64,000 bases of DNA from Mantamonas sphyraenae. Its lineage: Eukaryota; CRuMs; Mantamonadidae. Each line of letters begins with the position of its first letter. Within the stretch, counting starts at the first letter, position 1. The notes beneath the pieces were generated by a model. It was given only the letters and a program-made list of their open reading frames with translations. It had not been told where the DNA came from and ran no database searches. Position numbers and translations under genes: made by a program. Below are positions 23,790-35,729 of this stretch, in pieces. Where the stretch lies: the NCBI GenBank assembly GCA_026936335.1, contig JAPMXV010000053.1, forward strand, positions 1 to 64,000, in the 5' to 3' direction.

Positions 23790-24113
23790 TCGCAACGTCT
23801 GGCGTGTTGGTTCCCTCCTCGCACCTCCTTTTCTTCCCACTCTCCTTGCCCACATGCTCTTTCATCCCATCATCCTCTCCTCTTCCTCGCTTCCCACCAA
23901 ACTGCCCACACAACGCCACCTCGACACATGCGCGACTTGACCCAACCGGATTACCTTTACGGAACAACCTTTTGTATCACACTTGTGTCTGACCTGTGCG
24001 GCTTACCTACACGTGCAATCGATCACACACAAACAACATACCAAAGGAACAACAACGCGACACACGTCCACACGTCCATTCAACGACACGAAGAAACACA
24101 ACGCACAAAAACG
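23790..24113. promoter_or_regulatory. Divergent intergenic region, protease / unknown gene
   Basis: This 324-bp gap lies between two divergent start codons and must hold both promoters and 5' UTRs. The left half is pyrimidine-rich on the plus strand and the right half is A/C-rich with repeated ACAC and CACA runs just before the + gene. I see no TATA box I would trust and no RNA gene. Confidence 0.4.
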
Positions 24114-25100
24114 ATGGATCTCGATTTTGACGCCTTTCTCCTGGACGACCTCGTCACCACTGATCTGACCGACTCCCTCGACGCCCTCATGCCTCTCCAC
24201 GCCCAACTGGACCTGGAAGCAGACTGGACGCACGAAGCGGACACGGACAGGTGCGTTGCAACTTGCCCACCCGCAAACTCGGAACACGCGCCCCGCCTTC
24301 CCGCTTCCCGCACATGCAGCCCTCGCCTTCTCACGCCGCCTTGTCTGTTCGCCTCGCCTCCACGCAGCCTCGACGACGAGTCTGTGTACTCTGACGACAC
24401 CGAGCGTGTCGAACACAACGACGGCGACGGCATGGACCTCGACGACACCCAGGAATTCGTCCTCGGTGAAGCACCCCTTGTCGACGCCGTCATGTCCAAG
24501 GCTTCCAACGAAGCTTTGGAAGAGCTGCTGCGCCGCAACGCAGACGTGCTCCAGCACGACGACGCGCCTCTGCGTGTCGTGCGTGCCTGCCACGCTGGCC
24601 GTTCGTTTGCCAGCATCGAAAAGCCGCGTCTCGGTGCAGTCACTCTGGTGACGTCTCCCGACGCCTCGGCCCTCTTTACCAAAGCTTCCACTGGCCCAGG
24701 ACGCCTTGGTCATGGCTGGCGCAGCGATGGGGCCCAGCGCAAGCTCAAGGACAGCACCCTTCGCCACAAGTACTTTGTCAACACCGATGCAGACCTGCAG
24801 CACCAGAGCCTCCACGTCTGGTGGCTCACAGACATGCACGACCGCTTCCTCATGCACATGCTGCCCAAAGACCAGCGTGTGTCCAAGCGCAAGTTTGACG
24901 CCAAGGACGACCAGCCCGCCCTCACCATTGACCCTGAGGGTTGGTTCGTCTCCAATCCCGACTTTGACCTCGACGTCGGCTTCCTGGACGTCCTGTCAGA
25001 TCCCCTGCCCATCGACAACGATGCGTTTGACTCCTGCAGCTCGTCCGGAGCGAAGACCCACACGCCCCTTGTCGCTTCACCCAAACGCCGACGTCTCTGA
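24114..25100 (+). CDS. Unrecognised acidic, probably nuclear protein
   Basis: Exons 24114-24250 and 24368-25100 (donor GTGCGT, acceptor CACGCAG) give 289 residues. I do not recognise the family. The N-terminal half is rich in Asp/Glu/Leu ('MDLDFDAFLLDDLVTTDLTD') with patches that could act as short amphipathic acidic motifs. The central part is more ordered: 'RHKYFVNTDADLQHQSLHVWW', then 'MHDRFLMHMLPKDQRVSKRKF'. The C-terminus ends in PKRRRL, a likely nuclear localisation signal. An acidic activation-like region plus a nuclear signal fits a transcription cofactor, but this is only a suggestion. Confidence 0.7.
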   Translation: MDLDFDAFLLDDLVTTDLTDSLDALMPLHAQLDLEADWTHEADTDRCVATCPPANSEHAPRLPASRTCSPRLLTPPCLFASPPRSLDDESVYSDDTERVEHNDGDGMDLDDTQEFVLGEAPLVDAVMSKASNEALEELLRRNADVLQHDDAPLRVVRACHAGRSFASIEKPRLGAVTLVTSPDASALFTKASTGPGRLGHGWRSDGAQRKLKDSTLRHKYFVNTDADLQHQSLHVWWLTDMHDRFLMHMLPKDQRVSKRKFDAKDDQPALTIDPEGWFVSNPDFDLDVGFLDVLSDPLPIDNDAFDSCSSSGAKTHTPLVASPKRRRL

Positions 25101-25279
25101 TTTCAACAGGCGCAAGGCCGACAGCACACTTCACACACACACTTCACACAGCCACAGAGCCACAGAGCCCTGTCGCACCTTGTGTGTGTGTGTGTGCGTG
25201 AGTTCTGCGAGCAGAGTGTTGCCGTCGTGCCCGCCCGATCCAATACACACAATCGAAATCACCAACGAACCCCTCGCCC

Positions 25280-26754
25280 ATGTACGTTGCTCAATCTCTC
25301 TCCTTCCTCGTCCCCGGTCCGTGTTGCTGTTTGTCTTCCCCGACAGCGAGATTTTCTCGCCAGTTCCCAGATCTCCACAGCGGACAACCTCCGCACAAAC
25401 ACCACCGCCCACTCTCGGAAACCTCACCTTTGTCCACCACAAATCACCTCTCTCCCACTCACACACACACTGAAGGAGGAACACAACCACGGTCGCCACA
25501 GAGACAAACCAGGCGCAGCAGAAGCCGGAGACATCCACCAAAGCCCGCCGAAAGCACAACTCCGTTATCGGCTGGATACGCTTCTTCTGCATTTCTGCCG
25601 TCGTTCTCCACCACGCCACTTCGTTCTACGCCGCAGAAAACAACTACGGCGTCCAACAGTGGATCATTCAGCTCCTCTTCCTCCTCTGCGGAGCCACCCG
25701 CAAGTGGGGCCGCTCCCCTCTCCTCTCCATCCTCAAGAAGAACGGCATCCTCCTTGTCGCCATCTGCCTCGTCAACGTCATCGCCATTGGCATTGTCCAG
25801 TCGGGCGTCCCCCCTTCCCAGCCCCTCTCCTGGACCTTTGAGGCCATTGTCTTCCAGGGGTGGTTCATCCTCGCCATTGTCGGATTCATCGTCCTCACCA
25901 CGCCTCTTAAGAACGGCTATCCTTTCGCCTGGATCTGGGCTCCTCTCGCTTTCCTCCTCGTGGCAATCATCGCATGGAGCATTGGCATCTGGGCCCCCAC
26001 CGCAAACAACGTCGTCGCCGCCCTCTCCAAAGTCGTTGTCCTCCTCTACGCTGGCTTGGCCACCCAACTCCACGACCTCCCCTGGCCCCCTCTCCGCACC
26101 CTCGAAGCAAAGAGCTTCATCTGGATCGGCATGGCCATGTTCTGCGCTGGAACGTCCAGTCTCCACGCGCCCGACGCTCTCTGGACCCGTACACACATCA
26201 TCGTCGACTTTTTGGCCCTTGGATATGCCGCTGCTGACTGGTTCAACGACCCCAGCGTCCCTGCACGCTCGTTTGTCCTTCTCCTCCTCGTTCCGGCCGG
26301 CCTCATCGGTGCGAGCATCAAGTGCGCCGAACTCGAGCCCTTTATGTACTACGACCCCATTGCCGATCCAGACCTTCGCCTGCGCTTCATGCTTGGCGAG
26401 AGCATCTTTGCCACCCTTGCAGTCCACCTTGGCTCGGGCGACGGCTCAATCATGCCCATCCCCAACTTTATGCTCTACGCCTCCTACCTCGCTTTTGTCA
26501 TCCACACTCCCTTCTCTGTCATCGGAGGTCGCACTTGGGCCTGGCTTTGTATCCTCTTCTGCCTCGTCGTCACCGGCGTTGCCATGCACTGGCGCAACTT
26601 CCTTGCCCTCGTCCAGACAGGCTCATTCCACCTGCCCGACAACAAGCACACGGAGCACCAGGATGCAGACGACACTGCATCCAAATCCTCTCCTCCTTCT
26701 TCCTCTCCTGCCGACCGCAGCGAAGATCTTCACCAATTGTCCCCCACCGACTGA
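25280..26754 (+). CDS. Multipass membrane protein, acyltransferase-3-like topology
   Basis: The main exon runs from the 25470s to 26754 and encodes about 425 residues with roughly ten hydrophobic helices and an acidic, Ser-rich tail. The first helix, 'IGWIRFFCISAVVLHHATSFY', resembles the opening helix of acyltransferase-3 family proteins (R near the start, H at the end). I saw no clear catalytic motif beyond that. The frame has a TGA at 25471 and no ATG before the first helix, so an upstream exon is required. The only upstream ATG is at 25280. Model A splices AT|GTACGT (25281) to TGAAG|G (25476) and splits the start codon. Model B keeps ATG plus 12 codons, uses donor GTCCGT and joins CCACAG|AG at 25501. 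Both keep frame. Confidence 0.65.
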
Positions 26755-26989
26755 ATGGACAACCCAATGGCTCGTCACCATCCACTCCCCTTTCCGTGCT
26801 CCTGTGTCCCTCCTCCTTGATTTCACATTCTTGCCCTGATGCCATCTCACTCGCGCATCCCCACCCACAACGAAACGTGCGTTCACGCACTCCCCTCACC
26901 CGCACCTTGCCCCCTTGCCCCCCTTGGCCAGAGCCATCCACTGACTTCTCCCCCACCACTCCAGCTCATCCCCACACACCCAACCAACA

Positions 26990-28795
26990 ATGGAAGACGA
27001 GTACGACTGCGTGATTCTGGGCACTGGCCTCAAGGAGTGCGTCCTTTCGGGCATCCTCTCCGTCCAGGGACTCAAGGTCCTCCACATGGACCGCAACAAC
27101 TTTTATGGTGGTGACTCGGCTTCCCTCAACCTTGCACAGCTGTTTGAAAAGTTCTATCCCAACGAAAAGGTGCCTGAGGAGCTTGGCCACAACCGCTACT
27201 GGAACGTTGACCTCATCCCCAAGTTCCTCCTCTCTTCTGGTCCGTTGCCCCTTTCTCTCCGTCCCTCTGCTCTCTCCGCCGCCCATGTCCCAATCCCCTC
27301 GTTGTCGTGTGGCAATCCCCATCAAAACCCCGTCCAATCACCCCTGCACTCTATTCCCCTCTACCTTTCCGCTCCCCGTCCATCATGTCTCTCTGTGCCA
27401 CGCCGTGCCCAGCGTGAATTCTCTCGCTCCCTCTCGCAAAATCGCTGACGTCTTTTCCGCCCCAACCTTGCCTTTTGCCGCCGTGCACACGCACACACAC
27501 CTTCAAACGCTTTCCCGTTCTCCAGGCAAGCTCGTCAAGATGCTCCTGCTCACCGGCGTCACCCGCTACCTCGAGTTCCGCGCCATCGACTCCAGCTGGG
27601 TCCTGAAGGGCAGCAAGGTCCATCCCGTGCCTTCCAACGACACCGAGGCCGTCAAGAGCTCCCTCATGGGCTTTTTCGAGAAGCGTCGCGCCCAAAAGTT
27701 CTTCCTCTACCTTCAGGGCGTCGACGAGGACGACGAGTCCACCTGGGGAGGTACGTGCATGCTCCGGTGCCCTGTACACAGCCATTTCCAAGAGGGTCTT
27801 TTCTTTTGCTCGCCTCCCTGTTGCGTTTCTCCACACTCCTCCCTCCCTCCACTCCATGCCAACTACCCCATGCACCCGCTCACACCCTCTCCCCCGTCGC
27901 CAATCCCTTCCTGATCCCCCCTTCATCAGGCATCAACATCAAAAAGGTGCCCATGGCCGAGGTCTTCAAGGAATACAGCCTCGAGGACGACACCATCGAC
28001 TTTATCGGCCACGCCATGGCTCTCTACCGTGACGACGCCTACCTGGAGGAGCCTGCTCTGGAGTGCATCAACCGCATCCGCCTTTACGTCAACTCCATGG
28101 GCCGCTACGGCAAGGGTTCCCCGTACATTTACCCCGCCTACGGTCTCGGCGAGCTGCCCCAGGCCTTTGCTCGCCTCAGTGCCATCTACGGCGGCGTCTA
28201 CATGCTCGATCGCTCCATCGACGAGATCGTCTACGACGACGAAGGCAAGGCAGTCGGCGTCAAGTCCGAAGGCGAGGTCGCCAAGTGCCGCTTTGTCATC
28301 GGTGACCCCTCCTACTTCTCCGACAAGGTCGAAAAGACCGGCCAGGTTGTGCGTTGCATCTGCTTCCTGACCCACCCGGTGCCCAACACCAGCGAGACAG
28401 CCTCTCTGCAGCTCATCATCCCGCAGAAGCAGGTCGGCCGCAACTACGACATCTACATCTCTGTCGTCTCTGCCGAGCACCAGGTCGCCAACAAGGGCTA
28501 CTGGATTGCCCTCGTCAGCACCACCGTCGAGACAGACGACCCCGAGAGCGAGCTGGAGCCCGGTTTCAACCTCCTCGGCGACATCGCTTACAAGTTCTTT
28601 TCCGTCTCCGACACCTACAAGCCCACCAACGCTGACGCAGACGACAACTGCTTCATCTCCGAGTCCTTTGACGCCACCACCCACTTTGAGAGCACCTGCG
28701 ACGACATCCTCCAGCTCTATGAAAAGGTCATGGGCAAGCCCCTTGAGCTCGATAGCGAGCTCCTCGAGAAGAAGCAGGAGGAAGAAGGCATGTGA
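26990..28795 (+). CDS. GDI: Rab GDP dissociation inhibitor
   Basis: This cytosolic protein extracts and recycles prenylated Rab GTPases in the GDP state. Exons 26990-27239, 27526-27750 and 27930-28795 give 446 residues, the normal GDI length. The FAD-fold-like N-terminus 'DCVILGTGLKECVLSGILS', 'VLHMDRNNFYGG' and 'RYWNVDLIPKFL' are the conserved Rab-binding platform regions. 'KLVKMLLLTGVTRYLEF' begins exactly at the second exon. 'YLDQ'-type and 'YIYPAYGLGELPQAFARLSA' segments follow. The C-terminus lacks the Rab escort protein insert, favouring GDI over REP. The donor of intron 1 is GTCCGT. Confidence 0.96.
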
Positions 28796-28969
28796 TCTCT
28801 TGACATTTGCAAAAGCACGCTTATCGTTCATCCCGACCCAGCGAAAGAGTTGCCTGCTCAGGAGGGACAACACAAGCGAAACAAAAATCTCATTCTCTTT
28901 GATCAACTCGACCGTTCACAACTCCATTTGCATGGCTTTGCATTGCATCCCTCTACCATCACCTCACCA

Positions 28970-30356
28970 TCACCTGTTTTCCTTCTTCCCTCCATCGTCC
29001 TCCTCGTCGCTGTCGGAATCTCCGCCCGCCCCAAACGTCACCAGGTGCACCACATACCGCTTCCAATCCATGTTCTTCTCCCGAAACTCCAACCCATGTT
29101 CCTCGATTTCCTTTTTCGTCACATCGCTTCGCTCCACAAGTTCCATCAGCCGCGACGGGTCCTCATACCGTGACGGCAACATCTTCAAAAACATGATGAT
29201 GTCCTCTCCCGTCAGCTCCGTCAGCACACGAGCGCTCGATGTCATCAACCCAGCCGCGAGCTTCAGCAGCAGCAGCTCTCCCTCCAGGAAGAGCATGTCC
29301 CACACATTCCAAACAGATTGCAGCGGAAAGTTGTAAATGAACAGCGTCAAGAACCACTCGCTCGAAATCATCGACACCTCGATCGACTCTTTCCTCAGAT
29401 GTTCGATCAACTCGGGCTCTCGTGCCTCGACCAGCTTCTCCAGCTGGTAGTGGTATTGCTTCAGCTGCACATGGCCCTCCTTGTAGATGCCCATCAGGCC
29501 ATGGTCGACCATCAGCGCCTCAAACAACCAGAACGCATCCTCTTCGTTGGAATACATCAGCAGCACCGCCACAATGAAGTTCATCCCTTGCACATAACCC
29601 ACCTTTGGATGCTTGTTCGAAAACGCTCGCAGGATCATCTGAATGGACCGTTGCCCTGGCCCGTCTTCCTCTGCAAACTGTTTGTACTCTGGGAACGTGC
29701 GCCCCACATCTCTCAAGATGGCTCCCTCGTCCTCGGCCTCCTGTTGCTTCAGACGTTCGTACTCGTTCTCCTCCTCCGAGGCAAACCCGCTGTACCCTGC
29801 CAGCAGCTTCCACACCATCCCACGGAAACATTGCGGCACCCCTGCACAGCACATGTGCTGAAGCTGTACCCACACGCAACCACGTACCCATCCATCCATC
29901 CGCACATCCATTCCCACACACGCACTGTGTTAGCAAAAATGCCCGCCGCTCTGCCTTTCCCCTCTCCGGCCCACACGTCTCACCCCAAACGTCTCCTCCC
30001 GCCACGCAACCACTCACCAGAGCATATTTCTCGCGACGAGTCATCGCAAAGTTGGAGATGACCTGCATCCATGACTCCAGCTCCTCCTCGCTGTGCTCAA
30101 CCTTGCGCGTTTGTCGTCCATGAAGCCGGTGGTTCGACCACGGCCGTTCCTCTTCGTCCTTCACCACCACCATCACCTCGTCCTGACCGTCACTCAACAC
30201 ACGCTCTCCAAGCCCGTCCCCACTTTCCGACGACCCATCTGCCTCCAAGGATAGCTCGTGATGAGACTGCTCCTCGTCCACCAGCACCTGTCGTCCCCGC
30301 AGGAACGCTGCGCTCTCGTTGCTCGCTGCCACCAGGATGTGTCCGTTGCTACTCAT
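28970..30356 (-). CDS. TBC-domain Rab GTPase-activating protein
   Basis: Exons 30356-30018 and 29863-28970 (donor GTGAGT, acceptor GTACAG) give 410 residues. The second exon is a TBC domain: 'GVPQCFRGMVWKLLAG', then 'IQMILRAFSNKHPKVGYVQGMNFI', the catalytic YVQGMN motif, 'SSEWFLTLFIYNFPL' and 'VWDMLFLEGELLLL'. The arginine-finger region, usually IxxDxxR, reads 'ILRDVGRTFPEY', so the catalytic Arg and Gln are both present. The N-terminal 113 residues are acidic with no recognised domain and the tail is acidic (DSDSDEEDD). The Rab target is unknown. It faces CFAP44 across 107 bp and is convergent with GDI (174 bp). Confidence 0.92.
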
Positions 30357-30463
30357 CTTGGCGAATTCTCACCCGACCAGCTTCTCCTTGTTTGCCCCGT
30401 CGCCGCAAGGACCTGAACACACCCCTCGCGCTCTTGCAACAACCGCAACCCCCATAGCCGACG

Positions 30464-33400
30464 ATGCAGCAAGAGGCGGACTTTGCTTGCGCCATCGACT
30501 ACAGCTACGGCTTTTCCTCACCCGAGGTCCAGTTCATCGACAACAGCATCATCTGCTACGTAGTCGGCAACTCCATCACTTTCATCTCCGTCGAAGACGG
30601 CTCCCAGTCCGTCCTCCACGGAGAGGGTCTCGGCATCGGTCCCTTTGCATGCAACCAGCGCCACAGACTCGTTGCCTACGCCGAAAAGGGCAACAAACCA
30701 AACATCTATGTACGTTCCTTTCGCGACTGTACACCCGTCGCCACAACCCGCCAAAACGACCGTTGCCTCAGCTCCTTTGGCCACCTCTACCCTCGCACCC
30801 ACCTGTTCCCTCCACCCCATTTCCAGCCCTCTGCCTTTGCACACATTCCACAGCCCCATTGCCCTCCCTCCCATCCCGTCAACCATGCCCACGTCCGTGC
30901 ACGTGGCCTTTGACGCAGCCCTCAACGCCGTTTTCCACACCCACACATCTCGCCTCCCTTTTTCCAACCCACCCATGTCTCACGTGTCTCTGAGCACACC
31001 TCTCCCATCCGCAAACCCTTCGGTCTTCTCACCCGCCTCCCCATCCCCATCTCCCCTCCCCCTTCCCGGCCACCCCCTTCCGTCCACACAGGTCTATGCG
31101 CATCTCGAAAACGGCGAGAACAACTGGTACGCCACCCTTTCCGGCGGCACCGAGCTCGCCTACCTCGATCTAGCCTTCTCTCGTGACGGCACACGCATCA
31201 TCTCCCTCGGTGACCTGCCCGACTACAATCTCGCCGTCTGGACCTGGGAGGACGAGTCCTGTCTCTTCCAGCCCATCTCCGTCGACGTCGGCCCCAGCCC
31301 TCGCGTCTCCTTCAACCCTCGTGACCACGACCAGTTTGCTCTCACCTCCGAGGGCCAGCTCACCGTCTGGAACATCGAACACACACATACGCAGTACACC
31401 CCCGTGCCCATCCACGGCTCCATGGACTCTATCGGCGGAGGCGACCTCCCCGCCATCACCTCCCATTGCTGGAGCGCAGAACATGACTACCTCTACTGCG
31501 GTACAGATGCTGCAGAGGTTGTCACCTTTGAGACGCAGACTGGCTACTTCATTTCCCAGATCCCCATCGAGGCCGACGAGCCAGGCATCATCCACAGCAT
31601 GCTTCTCACTCGCTCCGACCTCGTCATGTGTGGCCAAGACGGCACCATCCGCTGGTACTCTCTTCCCGATCTCGAGCTCAGCAAGTCCATCTCTCTGGGT
31701 CCCCTCGACATCCGCTCTGCAACTTTCTCCACAGACTACCGCACACTCGTCCTCGCCACCGCTCAGCGCACCCTTCACATGGTCCTCCTTCCAGACTCTG
31801 ACGAAGAGCCTATCAACGTCTGCCAGCTCTGCGACTACCACCAGGGCCCCATCACAGGCCTCGACTGCTTCGACGAACAGAGCTTCCTCCTCGTCACCTG
31901 CGGCCATGACGGCACCTTTCGCGTCTGGGACTACATTGCAAAGCAGCTTCTCAGCAAGCTCGAGTTTGACGGCCACCTCTGTGCCCTTTCCTGCTCCGCT
32001 GCCACAAATGTCGTCGCCTGCGGCTCCCAAAACGGTGTCCTGCGTCTCTTTGACATCACCGACCCACTCGACCCAAATATGATCCACCGCATCAAACTTC
32101 ACGACGGACCCATCACCCACGTCAAGTTTGACCCCATGGGCAACTACCTTGTCTCCACGGGCGACGACAAGCATGTGTTTTTCCTCGACGCCCACCCCAC
32201 CGCTGCCTTCAAGGTCATTGGCTACGTGGAAGTCTCATCACACGTCACAGACATCAAGTGGCACATCGACCAGGAGTACGAGTACTACCAGCTCTACGTC
32301 GCATGCGACAACGGCGACGTCTTCCGCTTCGAACCACCCGGTGTCCAGACTGCCTCTGCAGACAACTCCTACCTTCTTGCAAACGCAGACGTGCAAAAAA
32401 GCCTCCTCAAGATGCAGTATCCGGGCTACGCCATCGACCTCAAGCCCGCCGAAAAGTTTTCCAAGGGCACACACTTCTTTGCCGTCGACAAGACCAAACA
32501 ACTCGTCTACTACTCCATGCCCGACGAGACCCAAGACCCTGAACTCATGGATGACAGTGACGTCGTCGGCCCCGAGGAGGTTTTCGAGGCCCACCACAAG
32601 CTGCCCACTGCCTGCGTCGTCTCTCCGTCCAAGGCCGTCATTGCAACTGCCGGCAGGGATGGCGTCATCACCCTGCGCAGCACAAGTGACCTCCACTCCT
32701 CCATGAAGTGGCAGCGCCACGACCCGTTCATGGGCGGCGTCAACCACGTCGCCTTTTCCCAGGACGGCAACTACCTGTTTTCTGCTGGACAGGACGGCCT
32801 CCTTCTGTGCTGGACACTCGACGACGGCAGCAAGTTCCGCCCGCAACCGCTCGTCAAGCGCGACACACAGTTCACAAGCATGCCCGAGATCACCGAGCCA
32901 GACATCGAGCCCGAGCAAGAGCCGCACTTTCTCCAGCTTCACACTCAGACCCAGCTCCAAGAAGAGGAGGCGCTGTATGCCAACAAGAAGAACGAGATCA
33001 AAAGCAAGGTGGCAGGCCTGTCCCAGGAACTCGCTGACATGCTCGACGAAAACGCTCGCCTGCCCGAGATCGACCAACTCGACCCCTCCGAGTTCATTAT
33101 CGACTACGAGGAGCGCGATCGCCTCTACGAGCTCGGCATGGAACGCGTCCAAGAGTTCCGCTCTACCATCGAGCTTGAAAACATGGCCCGCGAGCTCCTA
33201 TCCTTCCGCCTCAAGTCCGAGTTTTGGGACAGCATGGATGTACCCCAGGCTTCCATCTTGGCCTTCCGCTCAGACGAGCGTGTCTCCAACTACGTGCTGC
33301 CCAAACAGGATCCAGCCCACCTCGCCACGATCGAGAAGATCAAGACCATGCGCCGCGTGGAAATCCAAGAGTTCAACTCTCGCGAAGCACACAACAAGCC

Positions 33401-35675
33401 CTCGCTACTTGCGCTCACAAGCACGGCAAGCGTGCCTGGAGACCCGTCGGACGATGCAGACGGCCCCTACGGATCCGAAGCTGGCCCCAGCGCATCCCGC
33501 TCCGCGGCCACGTCCTCGCGCAGGCGCACAGGTGTTGGTATGACCCCTTCCGTGTCTGGTGCCTCGCGCAGTGATGAGGAGGACCTGGAAGAGATGATTC
33601 TGGATGAGGAGGAACATCAGGAAGAGGAGGGCGACCTGCTCTACGACGACTACGAGCTGTACACATCCACACGCAAAAAGATCCAGATCCAGCTGCTGCA
33701 CATGCTTATTCGCGATCGCAAGGCCAAGTTCAACGTCCTGTTTGAAGAGACTATGGACAGCAAACGAGGCGACCTCGCAAAGATTGCCGAGCGCAACCAC
33801 CGCATCCGCAAGATCATGGATGACCTGGGATGGAATGAGCCCATCAAGCAGTTTGAATTGCAGCCGGAGGAGATTCCAGACTCGGTCCTCACAGTGCAGC
33901 CGTGGGAGGTAAATGCGCAGGGCGACAAGTCGCGCGCGCAAATGGAAGAGGAGCGCCGCAAGCGCGAGGCCGAGAACGCCAAGGAAGAGAAGGACGACGC
34001 AGGGGACCGTGGCCTGCGCATGATGATGGGTGGACGCCTGGACGCCCAAGGCGACGACACGGCTCTGGAAGACGAGTTGGTCAGGCCCGACTGGATGAAC
34101 AAGCCGGTCGAGGAGATGAGCGACGAGGAGAAGCAACTCGTGAAGGAGTTCAAGGAGAAAGAGGCAGCCATTCTGTTGGAGAGGGAGAAACGGCGCAAGG
34201 CGCACGAAACGGAGTTGCGCAAGCTGCAAGCGTCGATCGAAGATGTGTGCGGGCAGTTTGATGCTCGCCTGCACCAGCTGTTCCTGCTCAAGATTGACAC
34301 AGACCAGAGCATCTATGAGCTGGAGTTTAAGATCATCAAGTTGTCGCAGGCGCTGCTTGCGGAAGAGAACTTCCAGGTGCGCACAAAGGAGCTGGTGACC
34401 AAGATCACGGAGCTGCGAGACAGGCGCAACTCGCTCCTGGCGCGCAAGAACGAGTTCCAGCGCGAGGTGGAGCGGTACGAAAAGAACTTTGCGGAACTCA
34501 AGGCAAACGACGCCAACCTGAACAGCTCGTTCAAGCGCGACTTTGCCGATCAAGGTGAAATGGTGGACGTGTTGTACAGGTTGTACCGGCGCAAGCCGAA
34601 GAGCAACAAACACCAGGCAAACCTGGAGGAGATTCAGCAGGCGGCGAACGGAGCGGACGATCCGTTCGCATACGTCGACGCCGAGGAGCACCTCGCGCGC
34701 TTGGATATCCCAGATCCTACGGCCATCGACCGACCAGACGGCATCGAAGACAGCGTGTGGGAGCGGCTGATGCAGGCGCGCATTGCTCGACTGGACAGCG
34801 AACAGGAGCTGCGTCTGCACGAGCAGGAATTGGACCAGATGCACGCGTACTTGGACCGGCTGGAAAACGAGGACCAGGAACTGCAGCGAGAGATGGAAGC
34901 GGTGCTGCGACAAACGGCAGACTTTGAGACGGAAAAGATGCGCGAGCGTCTGAACCTGGACGTGCTGCTGAAGTTGAAGCAGGGCCAGGTGGAAGTGGGC
35001 CAGAACGTGGTCACGACCGACTACACTGACAGCGTGTACATCCCCGTGGGTCTCGTGCGCAACTTGAACGACAAAATCATCGATCTGGGCACCCTGCGTG
35101 TCAAAGCCATGCAGCAGAACATGAAGATCCGCAAGCAGATCCACGACGTGGAGTGGGAAAACCAGTTCCTGGACCTGAAGGCGGAGGAGCTGATGGCCAA
35201 GATCTCGGACATCCAGCTGCTGCGTGTGACTAAGCAGCTGCAAAGCCTGATCAAAGGTGGCGACGAGGCAAGCCAGGACGCAGAGGTGAAGAACCTCGAA
35301 AAGCGCTCGGAACACGCTGCACGCTCGCACGACCACAAGGTGAAGGACAAGAAGCGAGCGTTGAAGAGGATGATGCGCCTGATCGAAGAGAAGAACATGG
35401 AGAACCAAAGGCTCGATGAACAGCTGGCTCAGCTGGACGTTGACGTGAACGAGCGCCAGCAGCTGGTGGAAATCCAGGAGATGCACGGCAAGGGCAGCAC
35501 GAGCAAGACAAGCGAGACTCGTATGAAGGAAATCTCGCAGATGCGCTCGCTGAAGGAGATTGCCAAGGCGCAGAAGGAGGAGATTGCCTTTCTCAAGAGC
35601 GAACTCAGTCGCCTGCGGCAAAAGACCTTTCCGTCGTTCCAGGTGGCCCGCAAGCGCAACGACTTTGTCGGATGA
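30464..35675 (+). CDS. CFAP44: Cilia- and flagella-associated protein 44 (WD repeats plus coiled coil)
   Basis: Exons 30464-30709 and 31092-35675 (donor GTACGT, acceptor ACACAG) give 1609 residues. The N-terminal half is WD40 repeats preceded by the family-type entry 'VQFIDNSIICYVVGNSITF' and 'LVAYAEKGNKPNIYVY', which spans the intron. From about residue 780 the protein is long charged coiled coil, with 'KFNVLFEETMDSKRGDLAKI' and a C-terminal 'RLRQKTFPSF'. CFAP44 with CFAP43 forms part of the tether holding inner-arm dynein f to the axoneme. The closely related CFAP43 is the main alternative. Codon choice changes within the gene: C-ending in the WD half, G-ending after about 33.9 kb. Confidence 0.82.
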
Positions 35676-35729
35676 GACTGAACGGTGCACAACATTCTCT
35701 GGGAGAAGAAATGAAGGCACCGCACCTTT

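Noticed and set aside
33405-35720. 771-codon minus-strand open frame opposite CFAP44
   Set aside because: It lies opposite conserved coiled-coil coding sequence, is Leu/His/Val-rich without motifs, and covers the plus-strand stop region by chance.
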